Assembly (NCBI GenBank): GCA_963691775.1
Contig: OY829369.1
Coordinates: 124,001-188,000, forward strand
DNA length: 64,000 bases
Source: JAZBPO01 sp963691775
GTDB lineage: Bacteria > Pseudomonadota > Gammaproteobacteria > Pseudomonadales > Azotimanducaceae
Direction: 5' to 3'
Each line of letters begins with the position of its first letter. Position 1 is the first letter of the stretch. Shown here one piece after another: positions 1-9,138 of the stretch. The notes below the pieces were generated by a model. That model searched no databases and had not been told where the DNA came from. It saw nothing but the letters and a program-made list of their open reading frames with translations. Both the position numbers and the translations under genes were made by a program.

Positions 1-346
1 CTTCGATGTAGCGCGCGTACAGATCGTAGTTTTCCGCGGTCAGACCGGGTTCGGCGATCCGCACCGAAAGGTCCTGATTTCGTCGCATGATCCGCTGCTG
101 GCTCCGCCGCGGACGAAAGTCTGCGACCGGAATCCGGACGGGCACACACGCGTTGCAGTCTGCGCAGTGCGGTCGATAGACGTGGCGACCGCTGCGACGG
201 AAGCCAAATTCCGAAAGCGATGAGTAGAGCGCGTTGTCGATCTCTGCCGCCGGGTCGACGAACAACGTCGTCGCCTGCTGCTCGTCAAGGTAGCTGCAGT
301 CGTGCGGAGGGGTTGCAAAGAACTTGAGCTGTGCGAGATCGGTCAC
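1..346 (-). CDS. bpt: Arginyl/leucyl-tRNA--protein transferase (Bpt/Ate family), N-terminal part
   Basis: Adds leucine (bacterial Bpt) or arginine to N-terminal Asp/Glu of proteins, marking them for degradation by the N-degron pathway. About 115 residues are visible; the 3' end lies before the window. The first residues contain the family hallmarks TPPHDCSYL, ATTLFVDP, GFRRSG and the Cys pair HCADCNACVPVRI. I chose the GTG at 344-346 because it gives VTDLAQLKFF directly before the conserved TPPHDCSYL; the nearby upstream ATG is in another frame. It lies downstream of aat on the same strand, as in Pseudomonas. Truncated by the window edge only. Confidence 0.93.
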   Translation of the reverse strand, partial: MTDLAQLKFFATPPHDCSYLDEQQATTLFVDPAAEIDNALYSSLSEFGFRRSGRHVYRPHCADCNACVPVRIPVADFRPRRSQQRIMRRNQDLSVRIAEPGLTAENYDLYARYIE

Positions 347-431
347 GGACGGCGCTCGGGGAAGGCTCGCTGGCGAGCATAGCACTCGGATGAGGCCGAG
401 CGCGTCCGTCAGCACACGGCGCTTGCTCGGC

Positions 432-1175
432 TCATCGTTTCCGCCCTGGGCTGCGTGCTTCGCCCGTTCCTGTAGGCCATGCGTAGCCCATCTGCCAGGG
501 ATTCGTCGGTCCCGGAAGCGTGACAAGGTGCGCGATCCTGGCCAGAAATGCATCGCGCGCCATGGTGCCTACGCCGAGCCGGTCGAGATGTGGATTGGGC
601 ATCTGGCAGTCAACCAGCGGAAAGTTCCACAGCGCGAGCTGCCCGAGCAGGTGCACGAAGGCAATCTTCGAGGCATCAGTGCGGTGCGTGAACATGGATT
701 CACCGAAGAAACAGCGTCCGATGCAGACGCCATACAGACCGCCAGCAAGCTCGCCGTTCATCCACACCTCTACCGAATGGGCGCTGCCACGGGCGTGCAG
801 CGCAAGGTAGGCATCGATCATCTCACCCGTGATCCAGGTCCCGTGCGCGCCCGCTCTAGGACCGGCACAGGCTCGGATAACCGCTTCGAACGACCGATCC
901 ATGGTGACCGCGTAGTCCTCGCGCCGCAGCCGCTTTCGGAGTGATCGGCTGATGCGAACGCCGCTGGGCTCGATCACCGCGCGCTCGGCCGGGCACCACC
1001 AGAGGATCGGGCTGCCATCCTCATACCAGGGAAAGATGCCGAGGGCGTAGGCGCGCTCGAGTCGTTCCGGGCGCAGATCACCGCCCGCTGCGAGGAGCCC
1101 CGGAGGCTCATCGAGCGCCCGCGCCCCCGGGGGGAAATCAAGGCGGGCCGGGTCGAGCCAGGGCAGGGGGCGCAA
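432..1175 (-). CDS. aat: Leucyl/phenylalanyl-tRNA--protein transferase
   Basis: Transfers Leu or Phe from tRNA to N-terminal Arg/Lys of proteins, creating N-degrons read by ClpS/ClpAP. The 247-residue product has the family motifs GLLAAGGDL, ALGIFPWY, WWCPAERAV, ELAGGLYGVCIG, FFGESMF and DCQMPNPHL. The start is a TTG at 1173-1175, 8 nt after the trxB stop, without a clear Shine-Dalgarno; it matches the usual family N-terminus, and translation may be coupled to trxB. It is followed by bpt on the same strand, so both N-degron transferases sit in one probable operon. Confidence 0.95.
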   Translation of the reverse strand: MRPLPWLDPARLDFPPGARALDEPPGLLAAGGDLRPERLERAYALGIFPWYEDGSPILWWCPAERAVIEPSGVRISRSLRKRLRREDYAVTMDRSFEAVIRACAGPRAGAHGTWITGEMIDAYLALHARGSAHSVEVWMNGELAGGLYGVCIGRCFFGESMFTHRTDASKIAFVHLLGQLALWNFPLVDCQMPNPHLDRLGVGTMARDAFLARIAHLVTLPGPTNPWQMGYAWPTGTGEARSPGRKR

Positions 1176-1183
1176 GAGCGTGC

Positions 1184-2158
1184 TCAGGCCGCATTGCTGG
1201 CGGGTGCGACCTCTTCTCCATCCAGGAATTTTTCCGCATCGAGCGCCGCCATGCAGCCGAATCCTGCCGACGTGATCGCCTGCCGGTAGACATGGTCCGC
1301 GACGTCCCCCGCTGCAAAGGCGCCGGGCACGCTGGTTGCTGTTGCGCTGCCGTCGAGTCCGGACTGGGTCGAGATCCAGCCGTCCTTCATGTCGAGCTGC
1401 CCCTTAAAGATGTCGGTGTTGGGGTGGTGACCGATGGCGATGAAGACGCCGTCAACGGCGAGTTCGCGGGCGCTCCCATCGCGCGCAGCCAGACGGGCAC
1501 CGGTGACCCCCATTTCGTTCCCGAGCACTTCTTCCAGGGTGTGGTTCCACACCAGTTCCACGTCTCCGGCCTCGGCGCGCGCGAACAGGCGATCCTGGAG
1601 AATTTTCTCCGCCCGAAGGCCTTCACGGCGATGGACGAGGTAGACCTTGCTCGCGATGTTGGCAAGGTACAACGCTTCCTCGACCGCTGTATTGCCTCCA
1701 CCAACGACCGCGACGGGCTTGCCGCGATAGAAGAAACCGTCGCAGGTCGCGCATGCGGACACGCCCTTACCCTTGAAGGCTTCTTCAGAATCCAGCCCCA
1801 GGTACTTGGCAGACGCGCCGGTGGCGATGATCAGCGCATCGCAGGTATAGACGGCGTTATCGCCTATGAGCCGGAAGGGGCGCTGTGCAAGATTCGTCTC
1901 GGTGATGTGATCGTAGACGACCTCTGTGTCGAAGCGCTCCGCATGGGCTTGCATGTCGATCATGAGCCCCGGCCCTTGAAGGCCCTCCGGGCCGCCCGGC
2001 CAATTGTCGACGTCGGTCGTGGTGGTGAGCTGCCCACCCGTTTCCACGCCCGTGATGACGCAAGGTGCAAGATTGGCGCGTGCGGCGTATACCGCCGCCG
2101 TCCAGCCTGCGGGACCCGAACCGAGAATCACGAGTCGGCGATGAATGGTATCGGTCAT
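1184..2158 (-). CDS. trxB: Thioredoxin reductase
   Basis: NADPH-dependent FAD enzyme that reduces thioredoxin in the cytoplasm. The 324-residue length is typical. Visible parts are the FAD-binding GSGPAGWTAAVYAARA, the redox-active CATC within SACATCDGFF, the NADPH-binding VGGGNTAVEEALYL and the C-terminal FAD motif GAFAAGDVAD. ATG start preceded by AGGAG. It is followed closely by aat and preceded by a PA4642-like gene 3 nt upstream. It could also supply electrons to the thioredoxin-fold protein at 27732, but that is inference. Confidence 0.97.
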   Translation of the reverse strand: MTDTIHRRLVILGSGPAGWTAAVYAARANLAPCVITGVETGGQLTTTTDVDNWPGGPEGLQGPGLMIDMQAHAERFDTEVVYDHITETNLAQRPFRLIGDNAVYTCDALIIATGASAKYLGLDSEEAFKGKGVSACATCDGFFYRGKPVAVVGGGNTAVEEALYLANIASKVYLVHRREGLRAEKILQDRLFARAEAGDVELVWNHTLEEVLGNEMGVTGARLAARDGSARELAVDGVFIAIGHHPNTDIFKGQLDMKDGWISTQSGLDGSATATSVPGAFAAGDVADHVYRQAITSAGFGCMAALDAEKFLDGEEVAPASNAA

Positions 2159-2161
2159 GGA

Positions 2162-2488
2162 TCAAGTCTCCTGAGCTGTGATCGGGGAGCGGGCGCCCTC
2201 GGCTATCAGAGCCTCGACAAAGGCAGCGCCGTGGCGATGGCGCGCGACGACGTCGGCAACAGAGCGGCCCTGCGCATCAGGCGCGTCGAGATCGCCATCC
2301 TCCCCTCGCAGCGCGACGAGAAAGCGCCGAAAATCGCCGACGCGCATGCTCTGGTAGGCGTTCAGAAGCCGAAAGTGGTCGCGGTGAACGCCGGCATCGG
2401 GTGCTGGCGCCCGCGCCAAAAAGCTGCGAATCCGGTCTTCGTCCCAGACCTCGTCGATGACCTTTTCCTTGTCGCGGCGAGTCGCCAT
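2162..2488 (-). CDS. PA4642-like small protein of unknown function
   Basis: A 108-residue soluble, charged protein. It begins MATRRDKEKVIDEVWDEDRI and continues with a segment resembling small Pseudomonas proteins such as PA4642 (KKxVIGE...DERIKSFL, DFERFLxxF, DLD...GxT). No catalytic motif or membrane segment is visible. The ATG is preceded by a GGAG-containing leader. It ends 3 nt before the trxB start, so it probably heads the trxB-aat-bpt transcript. The function is unknown and the family match is from memory. Confidence 0.75.
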   Translation of the reverse strand: MATRRDKEKVIDEVWDEDRIRSFLARAPAPDAGVHRDHFRLLNAYQSMRVGDFRRFLVALRGEDGDLDAPDAQGRSVADVVARHRHGAAFVEALIAEGARSPITAQET

Positions 2489-2672
2489 GGCGGATCACCT
2501 GCTCCTCTGGGTGCGCTGCGGCCGCGCATTCTAACGATTTCCCGGCGCCCGAGTGCAGCACCCCCATGCCAGTTCAGATATCAGCCCTAAATTACTGAAA
2601 GTTCGAAAGGAATCTGGAGGCGCGGGAATGCTGCGCGTAGACTTCTCCCATTCTCCGACGTAGGGAGTTCCC

Positions 2673-5036
2673 GTGCCACGCAAAGCCGCCGCCGCAGAGG
2701 TCGTCGAGGATCGGACGTCGAGCCCGGTGGTCGCACCGGTTGCACTCCGCGTACGTGAGGCGCTGCTGATCCTGGCAGTAGCGGTCGCCGCCTGGTTCCT
2801 GCTCGCTCTGGCCTCGTTCTCGCCCGCAGATCCCGGGTGGAGCTACACCGGCGAGGTGCGTACGCCCGAGAATCTGGCAGGCGCAACCGGTGCCTGGAGC
2901 GCGGACGTGCTTCTGTCCCTGTTCGGCTATCTCGCGTGGCTTCCGCCTCTTGCACTCGTCGTGATCGCCGTGCGCCGCTGGCGGCGCAGTAGCAATACGC
3001 CTCCAGTGGACCGAATCATTCTTGTCCTCCGCGGCGCCGGCATCCTCCTGACAATGCTTGCAGGCTGTCTTCTTGCAGAGCTTCACGTCGCAGTGCCAGA
3101 TGGCTCGCTGCCCGCAGGCGTTGGCGCAGGGGGCATTCTTGGAGATCTACTGCTCTCGCTCACCCTGTCGGCTGTGGGTTTGACCGGGGTGACAATGCTC
3201 GCCCTGGCGGCTTTCCTGCTCGGGATCACACTCGCGACGGGGTTGTCGTGGATCGGGCTTGCGGAGTGGCTTGGGCGGGAAGCTGTACACAGGTTTCAGC
3301 TGTTGCAAGCACGGATGCGCGCCTTCCTGGCCGCACGCGCAGCGCATCGGGAGCAGGCACGAGAAGTCGCGCGTCGGCGCGAGAATATAGAGAAGGAAGT
3401 GGAACGCAGGGAGAAGCGGCCCGCGCCGAAGATCGAGCAACCCAAACCGCCGCCGGCGCCCGGCAAACGTGCCGTTGCGGAGAAGCAGCAACCGCTGTTC
3501 GAGCTGCCGGTGACCGGTGCGATGCCCCCGCTGCAGCTCCTCGATGAATCCGAACCCGGTGAACGCCGTGCGCTTTCCACCGAGGCGCTAGAGGCGATGT
3601 CCCGCCTACTGGAACTCAAGCTGAAGGATTTCGGGGTCGACGCCGAGGTGGTCGCCGTACACCCGGGGCCCGTGATCACGCGCTTCGAGATTCAGCCCGC
3701 TCCAGGCGTCAAGGTCGCGCGAATCTCAGGCCTTGCAAAGGACGTCGCCCGGTCCCTCGCCGTGATCAGCGTCCGGGTGGTCGAAGTCATTCCCGGCAAA
3801 TCCACGGTCGGTATAGAAATCCCGAACGAGGACCGTGAGATGGTTCGCCTGCGGGACGTATTCGACTCGAAGGTTTTCGAGGGATCCCCGTCCGCCCTGA
3901 CGCTCGCGCTAGGCAAAGATATTTCGGGCCAGCCCGTCGTTGCGGACCTTGCAAAGATGCCGCACCTGCTTGTGGCTGGAACAACCGGTTCGGGCAAATC
4001 CGTCGGCGTGAACGCGATGTTGCTGTCGTTCCTGTTCCGAGCTCAGCCGAGCGACGTGCGCCTGATTCTGGTCGATCCGAAAATGCTCGAGCTCTCCGTG
4101 TACGAGGGCATTCCGCACCTGCTCACGCCAGTGGTTACCGACATGAAGGAAGCCGCATCGGCATTGCGCTGGTGCGTTGGAGAAATGGAGCGTCGGTACC
4201 GTCTCATGGCGGCCCTGGGCGTGCGCAACCTTGCGGGCTTCAATCGCAAGGTAAGGGCGGCGATCGAGGCGGGAGAACCGATACCGGATCCACTCGCGCC
4301 GGCGATCGATCCCACCCTGTTTACGGAGGGCAATGCGCCCCCCGAGCCGGACCCCCTTGAGCCCCTGCCGGCAATCGTCGTGGTGATAGATGAATTCGCC
4401 GACATGATGATGATCGTCGGCAAGAAGGTTGAGGAGCTCATCGCGCGCATCGCCCAGAAGGCAAGAGCCGCAGGCATTCACTTGATCCTCGCAACACAAA
4501 GGCCGTCCGTAGACGTCATTACGGGCCTCATCAAGGCGAATATTCCAACGCGCATGAGCTTTCAGGTCTCTTCCAAGGTCGATTCGCGCACGATCCTCGA
4601 CCAGGGGGGAGCCGAACAGCTGCTGGGCCACGGGGACATGCTTTATCTGCCTCCGGGGACGGCTGTTCCAGTCCGTGTTCATGGGGCCTTCGTCGGAGAC
4701 GACGAGGTTCATCGCGTCGTCGCAGACTGGAAGAAGCGAGGCGAGCCGAGCTATCTAGAGGAAGTGATCGACGGGCCGGCAGAACTGGATGTTGCTGCGG
4801 TCACCGGGGCCGGGGCCGGGGGCGGCGATGCAGAGCAGGAAGATGCGCTCTACGACGAAGCCGTCGCCTACGTGATCGAATCGCGGCGGCCATCGATCTC
4901 CTCGGTTCAGCGCAAGTTGCGCATTGGCTACAACCGTGCGGCTCGGCTCGTGGAAGCGATGGAGGCTGCCGGCGTCGTCAGCGCGATGGACGCAAGCGGC
5001 GGTCGGGAAGTGCTGGTCCCGGCGCGGGAAGAGTGA
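2673..5036 (+). CDS. ftsK: DNA translocase FtsK
   Basis: Septal DNA pump that moves chromosome dimers to dif and activates XerCD recombination. The 787-residue protein has an N-terminal membrane domain with about four hydrophobic segments (residues 25-185), a short charged linker, then the RecA-like motor with Walker A GTTGSGKS at about residue 436, Walker B VVVIDEFADMMM, and a C-terminal gamma winged-helix domain with RKLRIGYNRAARLVEAME. The short linker makes it an SpoIIIE/short-FtsK type. GTG start with GGAG 8-9 nt upstream. The stop overlaps lolA (TGATG). Confidence 0.97.
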   Translation: MPRKAAAAEVVEDRTSSPVVAPVALRVREALLILAVAVAAWFLLALASFSPADPGWSYTGEVRTPENLAGATGAWSADVLLSLFGYLAWLPPLALVVIAVRRWRRSSNTPPVDRIILVLRGAGILLTMLAGCLLAELHVAVPDGSLPAGVGAGGILGDLLLSLTLSAVGLTGVTMLALAAFLLGITLATGLSWIGLAEWLGREAVHRFQLLQARMRAFLAARAAHREQAREVARRRENIEKEVERREKRPAPKIEQPKPPPAPGKRAVAEKQQPLFELPVTGAMPPLQLLDESEPGERRALSTEALEAMSRLLELKLKDFGVDAEVVAVHPGPVITRFEIQPAPGVKVARISGLAKDVARSLAVISVRVVEVIPGKSTVGIEIPNEDREMVRLRDVFDSKVFEGSPSALTLALGKDISGQPVVADLAKMPHLLVAGTTGSGKSVGVNAMLLSFLFRAQPSDVRLILVDPKMLELSVYEGIPHLLTPVVTDMKEAASALRWCVGEMERRYRLMAALGVRNLAGFNRKVRAAIEAGEPIPDPLAPAIDPTLFTEGNAPPEPDPLEPLPAIVVVIDEFADMMMIVGKKVEELIARIAQKARAAGIHLILATQRPSVDVITGLIKANIPTRMSFQVSSKVDSRTILDQGGAEQLLGHGDMLYLPPGTAVPVRVHGAFVGDDEVHRVVADWKKRGEPSYLEEVIDGPAELDVAAVTGAGAGGGDAEQEDALYDEAVAYVIESRRPSISSVQRKLRIGYNRAARLVEAMEAAGVVSAMDASGGREVLVPAREE

Positions 5037-6085
5037 TGCGCGCGCTCTACGCCCTGCTGGCGCTTGCGAGCGTTGCCTGCGGCGAAGGCGAGGGCAGCGC
5101 GACCGTCGCGGCGGCATCAGGGCCCACGGCTCCGAAAACAGGCAACCCAGCGTACGAAGCCTTCGAGCAGCAGCCGCATTCCGGTGGGTTTGCATCCATG
5201 GCCGCGCTGTCGAAGGGCGACACGGCAGGCGCTGCGGCCCCAGCTGCGGCCGAAACCGCATCCGCGGCTGGAAACAATGTCGGAAACGCCAACCTCGACG
5301 ACCGTCCGAGCCATGAAAGCGAGGCAGGGACGACACCTGACAGCGCCCTGATCCTTCCGCTTCTCCCTACCAGCCCCATGTTGGAACAGGACGCGACGAC
5401 AGCCGACGACGAGCGCGCAGAGGCCGCAGGTGCAGATGCGGCAAGCACGGATACGGCACTGATCGAAGCGGCGCGACCGGGGCCCTCACCGACCGTCTCA
5501 CCTGCAGCCATAGCGCTCACGCAGGCTCTTGAGGGCTTCGAGACCCTGCGAGCGCGCTTCCGGCAGCGCGTTGAAGACAGTCGCGGGACGCTGCTACGCG
5601 AGGCCGCCGGGTCCCTGGAGGCCAGCCGGCCGGAGCGGTTTCGCTGGGAGGTCGAAACCCCTTTCGCTGAACTCCTCATTGGCGACGGACGCATGCTCTG
5701 GCTCTGGGATCCAGATCTCGAACAGTTGACCATTCGTCCCTATGACGACCGTCTCGCTCAGACGCCTGCGCGCCTGCTGTCCGGCAGCGCCGCTGATGTC
5801 GTCAACAGTTTCGATATCACTGCACGCGTGCGAACGGAGCAGCGCTCTGTTTATGAACTGCGGCCACTCGCCGGCGAAGGGCTGTTCGAACGCCTCGATA
5901 TCATCCTCACCGGAGGTGTGCCACGAGCACTGGTTGTCCACGACAGTCTCGGACAGCGCACAGAGGTCCTTTTCGAAGATGTGGGGGTGGACGTCGATAT
6001 CGCTGACGACCGCTTTACCTTCGAGATTCCCGAGGGCGCCGACGTTCTGCGGGAAGGCGTTGCGGGTCCAGGCGCTGATGGCTGA
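5036..6085 (+). CDS. lolA: LolA-like outer-membrane lipoprotein carrier with a lipobox and long linker
   Basis: LolA normally carries lipoproteins through the periplasm from LolCDE to LolB. The C-terminal ~190 residues show the LolA fold (FRQRVEDSRGTLLREAAGSL, then RPERFRWEVETPF, and DDRFTFEIPEGADVL at the end). The product is 349 residues, against about 200 usually: a hydrophobic leader with a possible lipobox (LASVAC) is followed by about 130 residues rich in Ala, Thr, Glu and Asp before the LolA core. The ATG overlaps the ftsK stop, after GGAAGAG; an in-frame GTG one codon earlier is an alternative. Location between ftsK and rarA is the usual place for lolA. Whether it is lipidated is inference. 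Confidence 0.85.
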   Translation: MRALYALLALASVACGEGEGSATVAAASGPTAPKTGNPAYEAFEQQPHSGGFASMAALSKGDTAGAAAPAAAETASAAGNNVGNANLDDRPSHESEAGTTPDSALILPLLPTSPMLEQDATTADDERAEAAGADAASTDTALIEAARPGPSPTVSPAAIALTQALEGFETLRARFRQRVEDSRGTLLREAAGSLEASRPERFRWEVETPFAELLIGDGRMLWLWDPDLEQLTIRPYDDRLAQTPARLLSGSAADVVNSFDITARVRTEQRSVYELRPLAGEGLFERLDIILTGGVPRALVVHDSLGQRTEVLFEDVGVDVDIADDRFTFEIPEGADVLREGVAGPGADG

Positions 6086-7418
6086 GCCCGATCTGCTCGA
6101 CGGGCTCAAAGAGCCTGCAAGCGCGCCACTCGCTGCACGCTTGCGGCCAACGCGACTCGATGAGTTCGTCGGCCAACGACATCTCGTCGGGGAGGGCAAG
6201 CCGCTGAGGGTCGCATCCGAACGCGGGCGTCTGCACTCGATGATCCTCTGGGGACCGCCGGGCGTCGGCAAGACCACGCTTGCGCACATGCTTGCTCAGT
6301 CCGCGGACGCTCGCATGGTTGTACTTTCGGCCGTGATGTCTGGCGTCAAAGACGTTCGTGCTGCGGTTGACGAAGCACGCAGCGCGCGACTGCAAGGCAT
6401 TGCAACCGTTATTTTCGTAGACGAAGTCCATCGCTTCAACAAGGCGCAGCAGGATGCGTTCCTGCCGTTTGTGGAAGACGGCACGCTCACTCTGATCGGA
6501 GCAACAACCGAGAATCCGTCTTTCGAGGTTCGCTCCGCATTGCTCTCCCGTGCCCGTACCTATCGTCTGCTGTCGCTGGACGATGCCGACCTACTGGCCC
6601 TCGTCGACCGCGCGGTCGCGGAGATCGGTGATCTGGAAATGGATGCGGCGCAGCGCGAGCGCCTGGTCGCGGCCGCCGATGGTGACGCCCGGCGATTGTT
6701 GAACCTGGTCGAGGTCGCGTCCGATCTCGCAGACCTCTCGGATGGCGTCCGATGCGTCGACGGCACGATCGTCGAGCAGGTCCTTACGGGCGAACGTAGG
6801 CGCTTTGATGCCGGCGGCGACGTCTTCTACGACCAGATCTCTGCGCTGCACAAATCGGTGCGCGGATCCGATCCTGATGCGGCGCTGTACTGGTTCGCGC
6901 GCATGCTCGACGGTGGTGTGGATCCTCTGTATGTTGCGCGCCGCGCAGTTCGCATGGCCAGCGAAGATGTGGGCAATGCCGACCCTCGAGCACTCACGAT
7001 CGCGCTCGAAGCCTGGCAGGTGCAGGAGCGTCTCGGCTCACCCGAGGGTGAGCTCGCCATCGCTCATGCGCTGGTCTGGCTTGCCTGCGCGCCCAAGAGC
7101 AATGCCGTGTACAGCGCCTGGAACGCGGCGCGCGCCCGGGTCGAGGCGGGGGCTTCCGAAGAGGTGCCGCTGCACCTGCGCAACGCGCCGACCAAGCTCA
7201 TGAAGGAGTTCGGCCACGGGGCGACGTATCACTACGCGCACGACTGGCCGGAAGGTTACGTGCCCGGCGAGCGCTATCTGCCGCCGGCGCTTGAAGGCGA
7301 GCGCTTCTATACGCCAACCGACCGCGGGGCCGAACAGCGCATCGGCCAGAAGCTCGATTGGCTGCGCCAGCTCGACGCCGCGTCGGATTGGCGGCGCGAC
7401 GAGGAGGAGGACCGATGA
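6078..7418 (+). CDS. rarA: Replication-associated recombination protein A (MgsA/RarA)
   Basis: AAA+ ATPase related to RuvB and clamp loaders that acts at stalled forks. The product has 446 residues, the family norm, when started at the ATG at 6078, which overlaps the lolA end by 8 nt. The frame is open far upstream, but the sequence before MAEPDLLDGL is the lolA gene in another frame. Visible motifs: LRPTRLDEFVGQ, Walker A GPPGVGKTTLA, Walker B FVDEVHRFNK, sensor 1 GATTENPSFE, and the C-terminal tetramerisation region with YARRAVRMASEDVGNADP and HALVWLACAPKSNAVY. Confidence 0.96.
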   Translation: MAEPDLLDGLKEPASAPLAARLRPTRLDEFVGQRHLVGEGKPLRVASERGRLHSMILWGPPGVGKTTLAHMLAQSADARMVVLSAVMSGVKDVRAAVDEARSARLQGIATVIFVDEVHRFNKAQQDAFLPFVEDGTLTLIGATTENPSFEVRSALLSRARTYRLLSLDDADLLALVDRAVAEIGDLEMDAAQRERLVAAADGDARRLLNLVEVASDLADLSDGVRCVDGTIVEQVLTGERRRFDAGGDVFYDQISALHKSVRGSDPDAALYWFARMLDGGVDPLYVARRAVRMASEDVGNADPRALTIALEAWQVQERLGSPEGELAIAHALVWLACAPKSNAVYSAWNAARARVEAGASEEVPLHLRNAPTKLMKEFGHGATYHYAHDWPEGYVPGERYLPPALEGERFYTPTDRGAEQRIGQKLDWLRQLDAASDWRRDEEEDR

Positions 7419-7804
7419 GTGCGCTCGCACCGAATCTTGCGGCCATCGCCGTCGGCGGCGCCTGCGGCGCGCTCGCACGGTATGGCGTCGGTCAGCTGGC
7501 TGCGCTCTGGTTCGGCCGTGGTTTCCCCTGGGGCACGCTTAGCGTCAACCTGGTCGGATCGATCTGCATCGGCGCATGCTTCCTGCTGATCGTGCAGAAC
7601 GAGGACGTGCGGCGTGAATGGGAGAGCGTGGCGACCGTTGGATTCCTGGGAGCCTTCACCACCTTCTCGACCTTCTCCCTTGAAACTCTGCTCATGCTCG
7701 AAGAAGGCCGGCTGCTCGCTGCAGGGGGCTACGCGATCCTGTCCCTGACCCTGTGTGTAGCGGGCTGTGCCCTCGGCATGCGCCTCGCACGCTTCGCACT
7801 CTGA
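7415..7804 (+). CDS. crcB: Fluoride ion channel CrcB/Fluc
   Basis: Exports fluoride as an antiparallel dimeric channel in the inner membrane. 129 residues with four hydrophobic segments; conserved GGACGALARY, PWGTLSVNLVGS and GFLGAFTTFSTFS, the last holding the pore Phe/Thr/Ser residues. The ATG overlaps the rarA stop (ATGA) and follows GGAGGAGG. Because the gene is nested in the operon, no room remains for a dedicated fluoride riboswitch, and none was seen. Confidence 0.95.
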   Translation: MSALAPNLAAIAVGGACGALARYGVGQLAALWFGRGFPWGTLSVNLVGSICIGACFLLIVQNEDVRREWESVATVGFLGAFTTFSTFSLETLLMLEEGRLLAAGGYAILSLTLCVAGCALGMRLARFAL

Positions 7805-7828
7805 ACCACGAACGAACCGGAGAACCCG

Positions 7829-9115
7829 ATGCTCGACGCTCGACTACTGCGATCCGACCTTGAGGGGGTGGCTGCACGCCTCGCGCATCGCGGATTCTCG
7901 CTGGACGTCGCGCTAGTGGGCGGCCTCGAGGAAAGACGGAAGGCGCTGCAGGTTTCCACGGAACAGCTCAAGAACGAACGCAACACGCGGTCGAAGGCGA
8001 TCGGCCAGTTGATGCAACAGGGGGAGCGCGAGGCGGCCGAAGCGGCCAAGGCCGAGGTGGCGGAACTGAAGTCGAAGCTCGAGGCTGTCGAAGCCGAGTT
8101 CGACGCGGTCGCCGCAGAGCTCGATGCATACCTGATGGGCGTTCCGAATCTTCCGGACGCGAGCGTGCCCCGGGGCGCAGACGAGGACGCCAACGTCGAA
8201 TTGCACCGCACCGGCGAGGTGCCGTCGTTCAATTTCGAGGTGCGCGATCACGTCGACCTCGGAACAGGGCTCGGTGGCCTCGATTTCGAGACGGCCACGC
8301 GCATCACCGGTACCCGCTTCGTGGTCATGCGCGGCGCGCTCGCGCGCCTGCATCGGGCGCTCGCGCAGTTCATGCTCGAGGTCCACACCACGGAACACGG
8401 CTATGAGGAGGTGAACGTTCCCTACGTGGTGAACGCCGATTCGCTCCGAGGCACGGGCCAGTTGCCGAAGTTCGCGGAGGACCTGTTCCGTCTGGATACG
8501 GAGTCCGACTATTTCCTCGCGCCCACCGCCGAAGTACCGGTCACCAATCTCGTCCGCGGTGAGCTCCTCGATGCCACGGCGCTCCCCCTGCGCTTCGTCT
8601 GCCATTCGCCGTGCTTCCGCAGTGAAGCCGGCAGCTACGGGCGCGATACGCGGGGCATGATCCGCCAGCATCAGTTCGAGAAGGTCGAACTCGTCCAGAT
8701 CGTGCCGCCGGAGCAGAGCTTCGACGCGCTAGAAGCCCTCACGGGACATGCCGAGGTCATTCTCGAACGTCTGGGCCTCCCGTATCGCCGCGTCGTGCTC
8801 TGCGGTGGCGATCTCGGCTTCAGCGCCGCGAAGACCTACGACCTCGAAGTGTGGCTCCCGGCGCAGGACACCTATCGCGAGATTTCCTCCTGCTCTGCAT
8901 TCCTGGACTTCCAGGCACGCCGCATGCAGGCGCGCTGGCGCAACCCGGAAACGAAGAAGCCGGAGCCGGTGCACACCCTGAACGGATCCGGGCTCGCCAT
9001 CGGGCGCACCCTCGTCGCCGTGCTCGAGAACTACCAGCAACAGGACGGTAGCGTCGTGGTACCCGAAGCACTGCGGCCGTTCATGGGTGGTCTCGAAGTC
9101 ATCGAGCCGGCCTGA
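7829..9115 (+). CDS. serS: Seryl-tRNA synthetase
   Basis: Class II aminoacyl-tRNA synthetase that charges tRNA-Ser (and tRNA-Sec where present). 428 residues: an N-terminal long antiparallel coiled coil that grips the long variable arm (about residues 30-100), then the catalytic core with motif 2 FRSEAGSYGRDTRGMIRQHQ and motif 3 SGLAIGRTLVAVLENYQ. ATG start after GGAGAA. It lies 24 nt downstream of crcB and upstream of cysG, as in Pseudomonas. If the selenoproteins in this window are real, this enzyme would also make Ser-tRNA-Sec for SelA. Confidence 0.97.
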   Translation: MLDARLLRSDLEGVAARLAHRGFSLDVALVGGLEERRKALQVSTEQLKNERNTRSKAIGQLMQQGEREAAEAAKAEVAELKSKLEAVEAEFDAVAAELDAYLMGVPNLPDASVPRGADEDANVELHRTGEVPSFNFEVRDHVDLGTGLGGLDFETATRITGTRFVVMRGALARLHRALAQFMLEVHTTEHGYEEVNVPYVVNADSLRGTGQLPKFAEDLFRLDTESDYFLAPTAEVPVTNLVRGELLDATALPLRFVCHSPCFRSEAGSYGRDTRGMIRQHQFEKVELVQIVPPEQSFDALEALTGHAEVILERLGLPYRRVVLCGGDLGFSAAKTYDLEVWLPAQDTYREISSCSAFLDFQARRMQARWRNPETKKPEPVHTLNGSGLAIGRTLVAVLENYQQQDGSVVVPEALRPFMGGLEVIEPA

Positions 9116-9138
9116 CTCGGACCCGGGGAGGGCGCGCG

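Noticed and set aside
7358..7414. Fluoride riboswitch and longer N-terminus for crcB
   Set aside because: The upstream sequence is the rarA coding end; the ATG at 7415 overlaps the rarA stop and gives the normal CrcB length.
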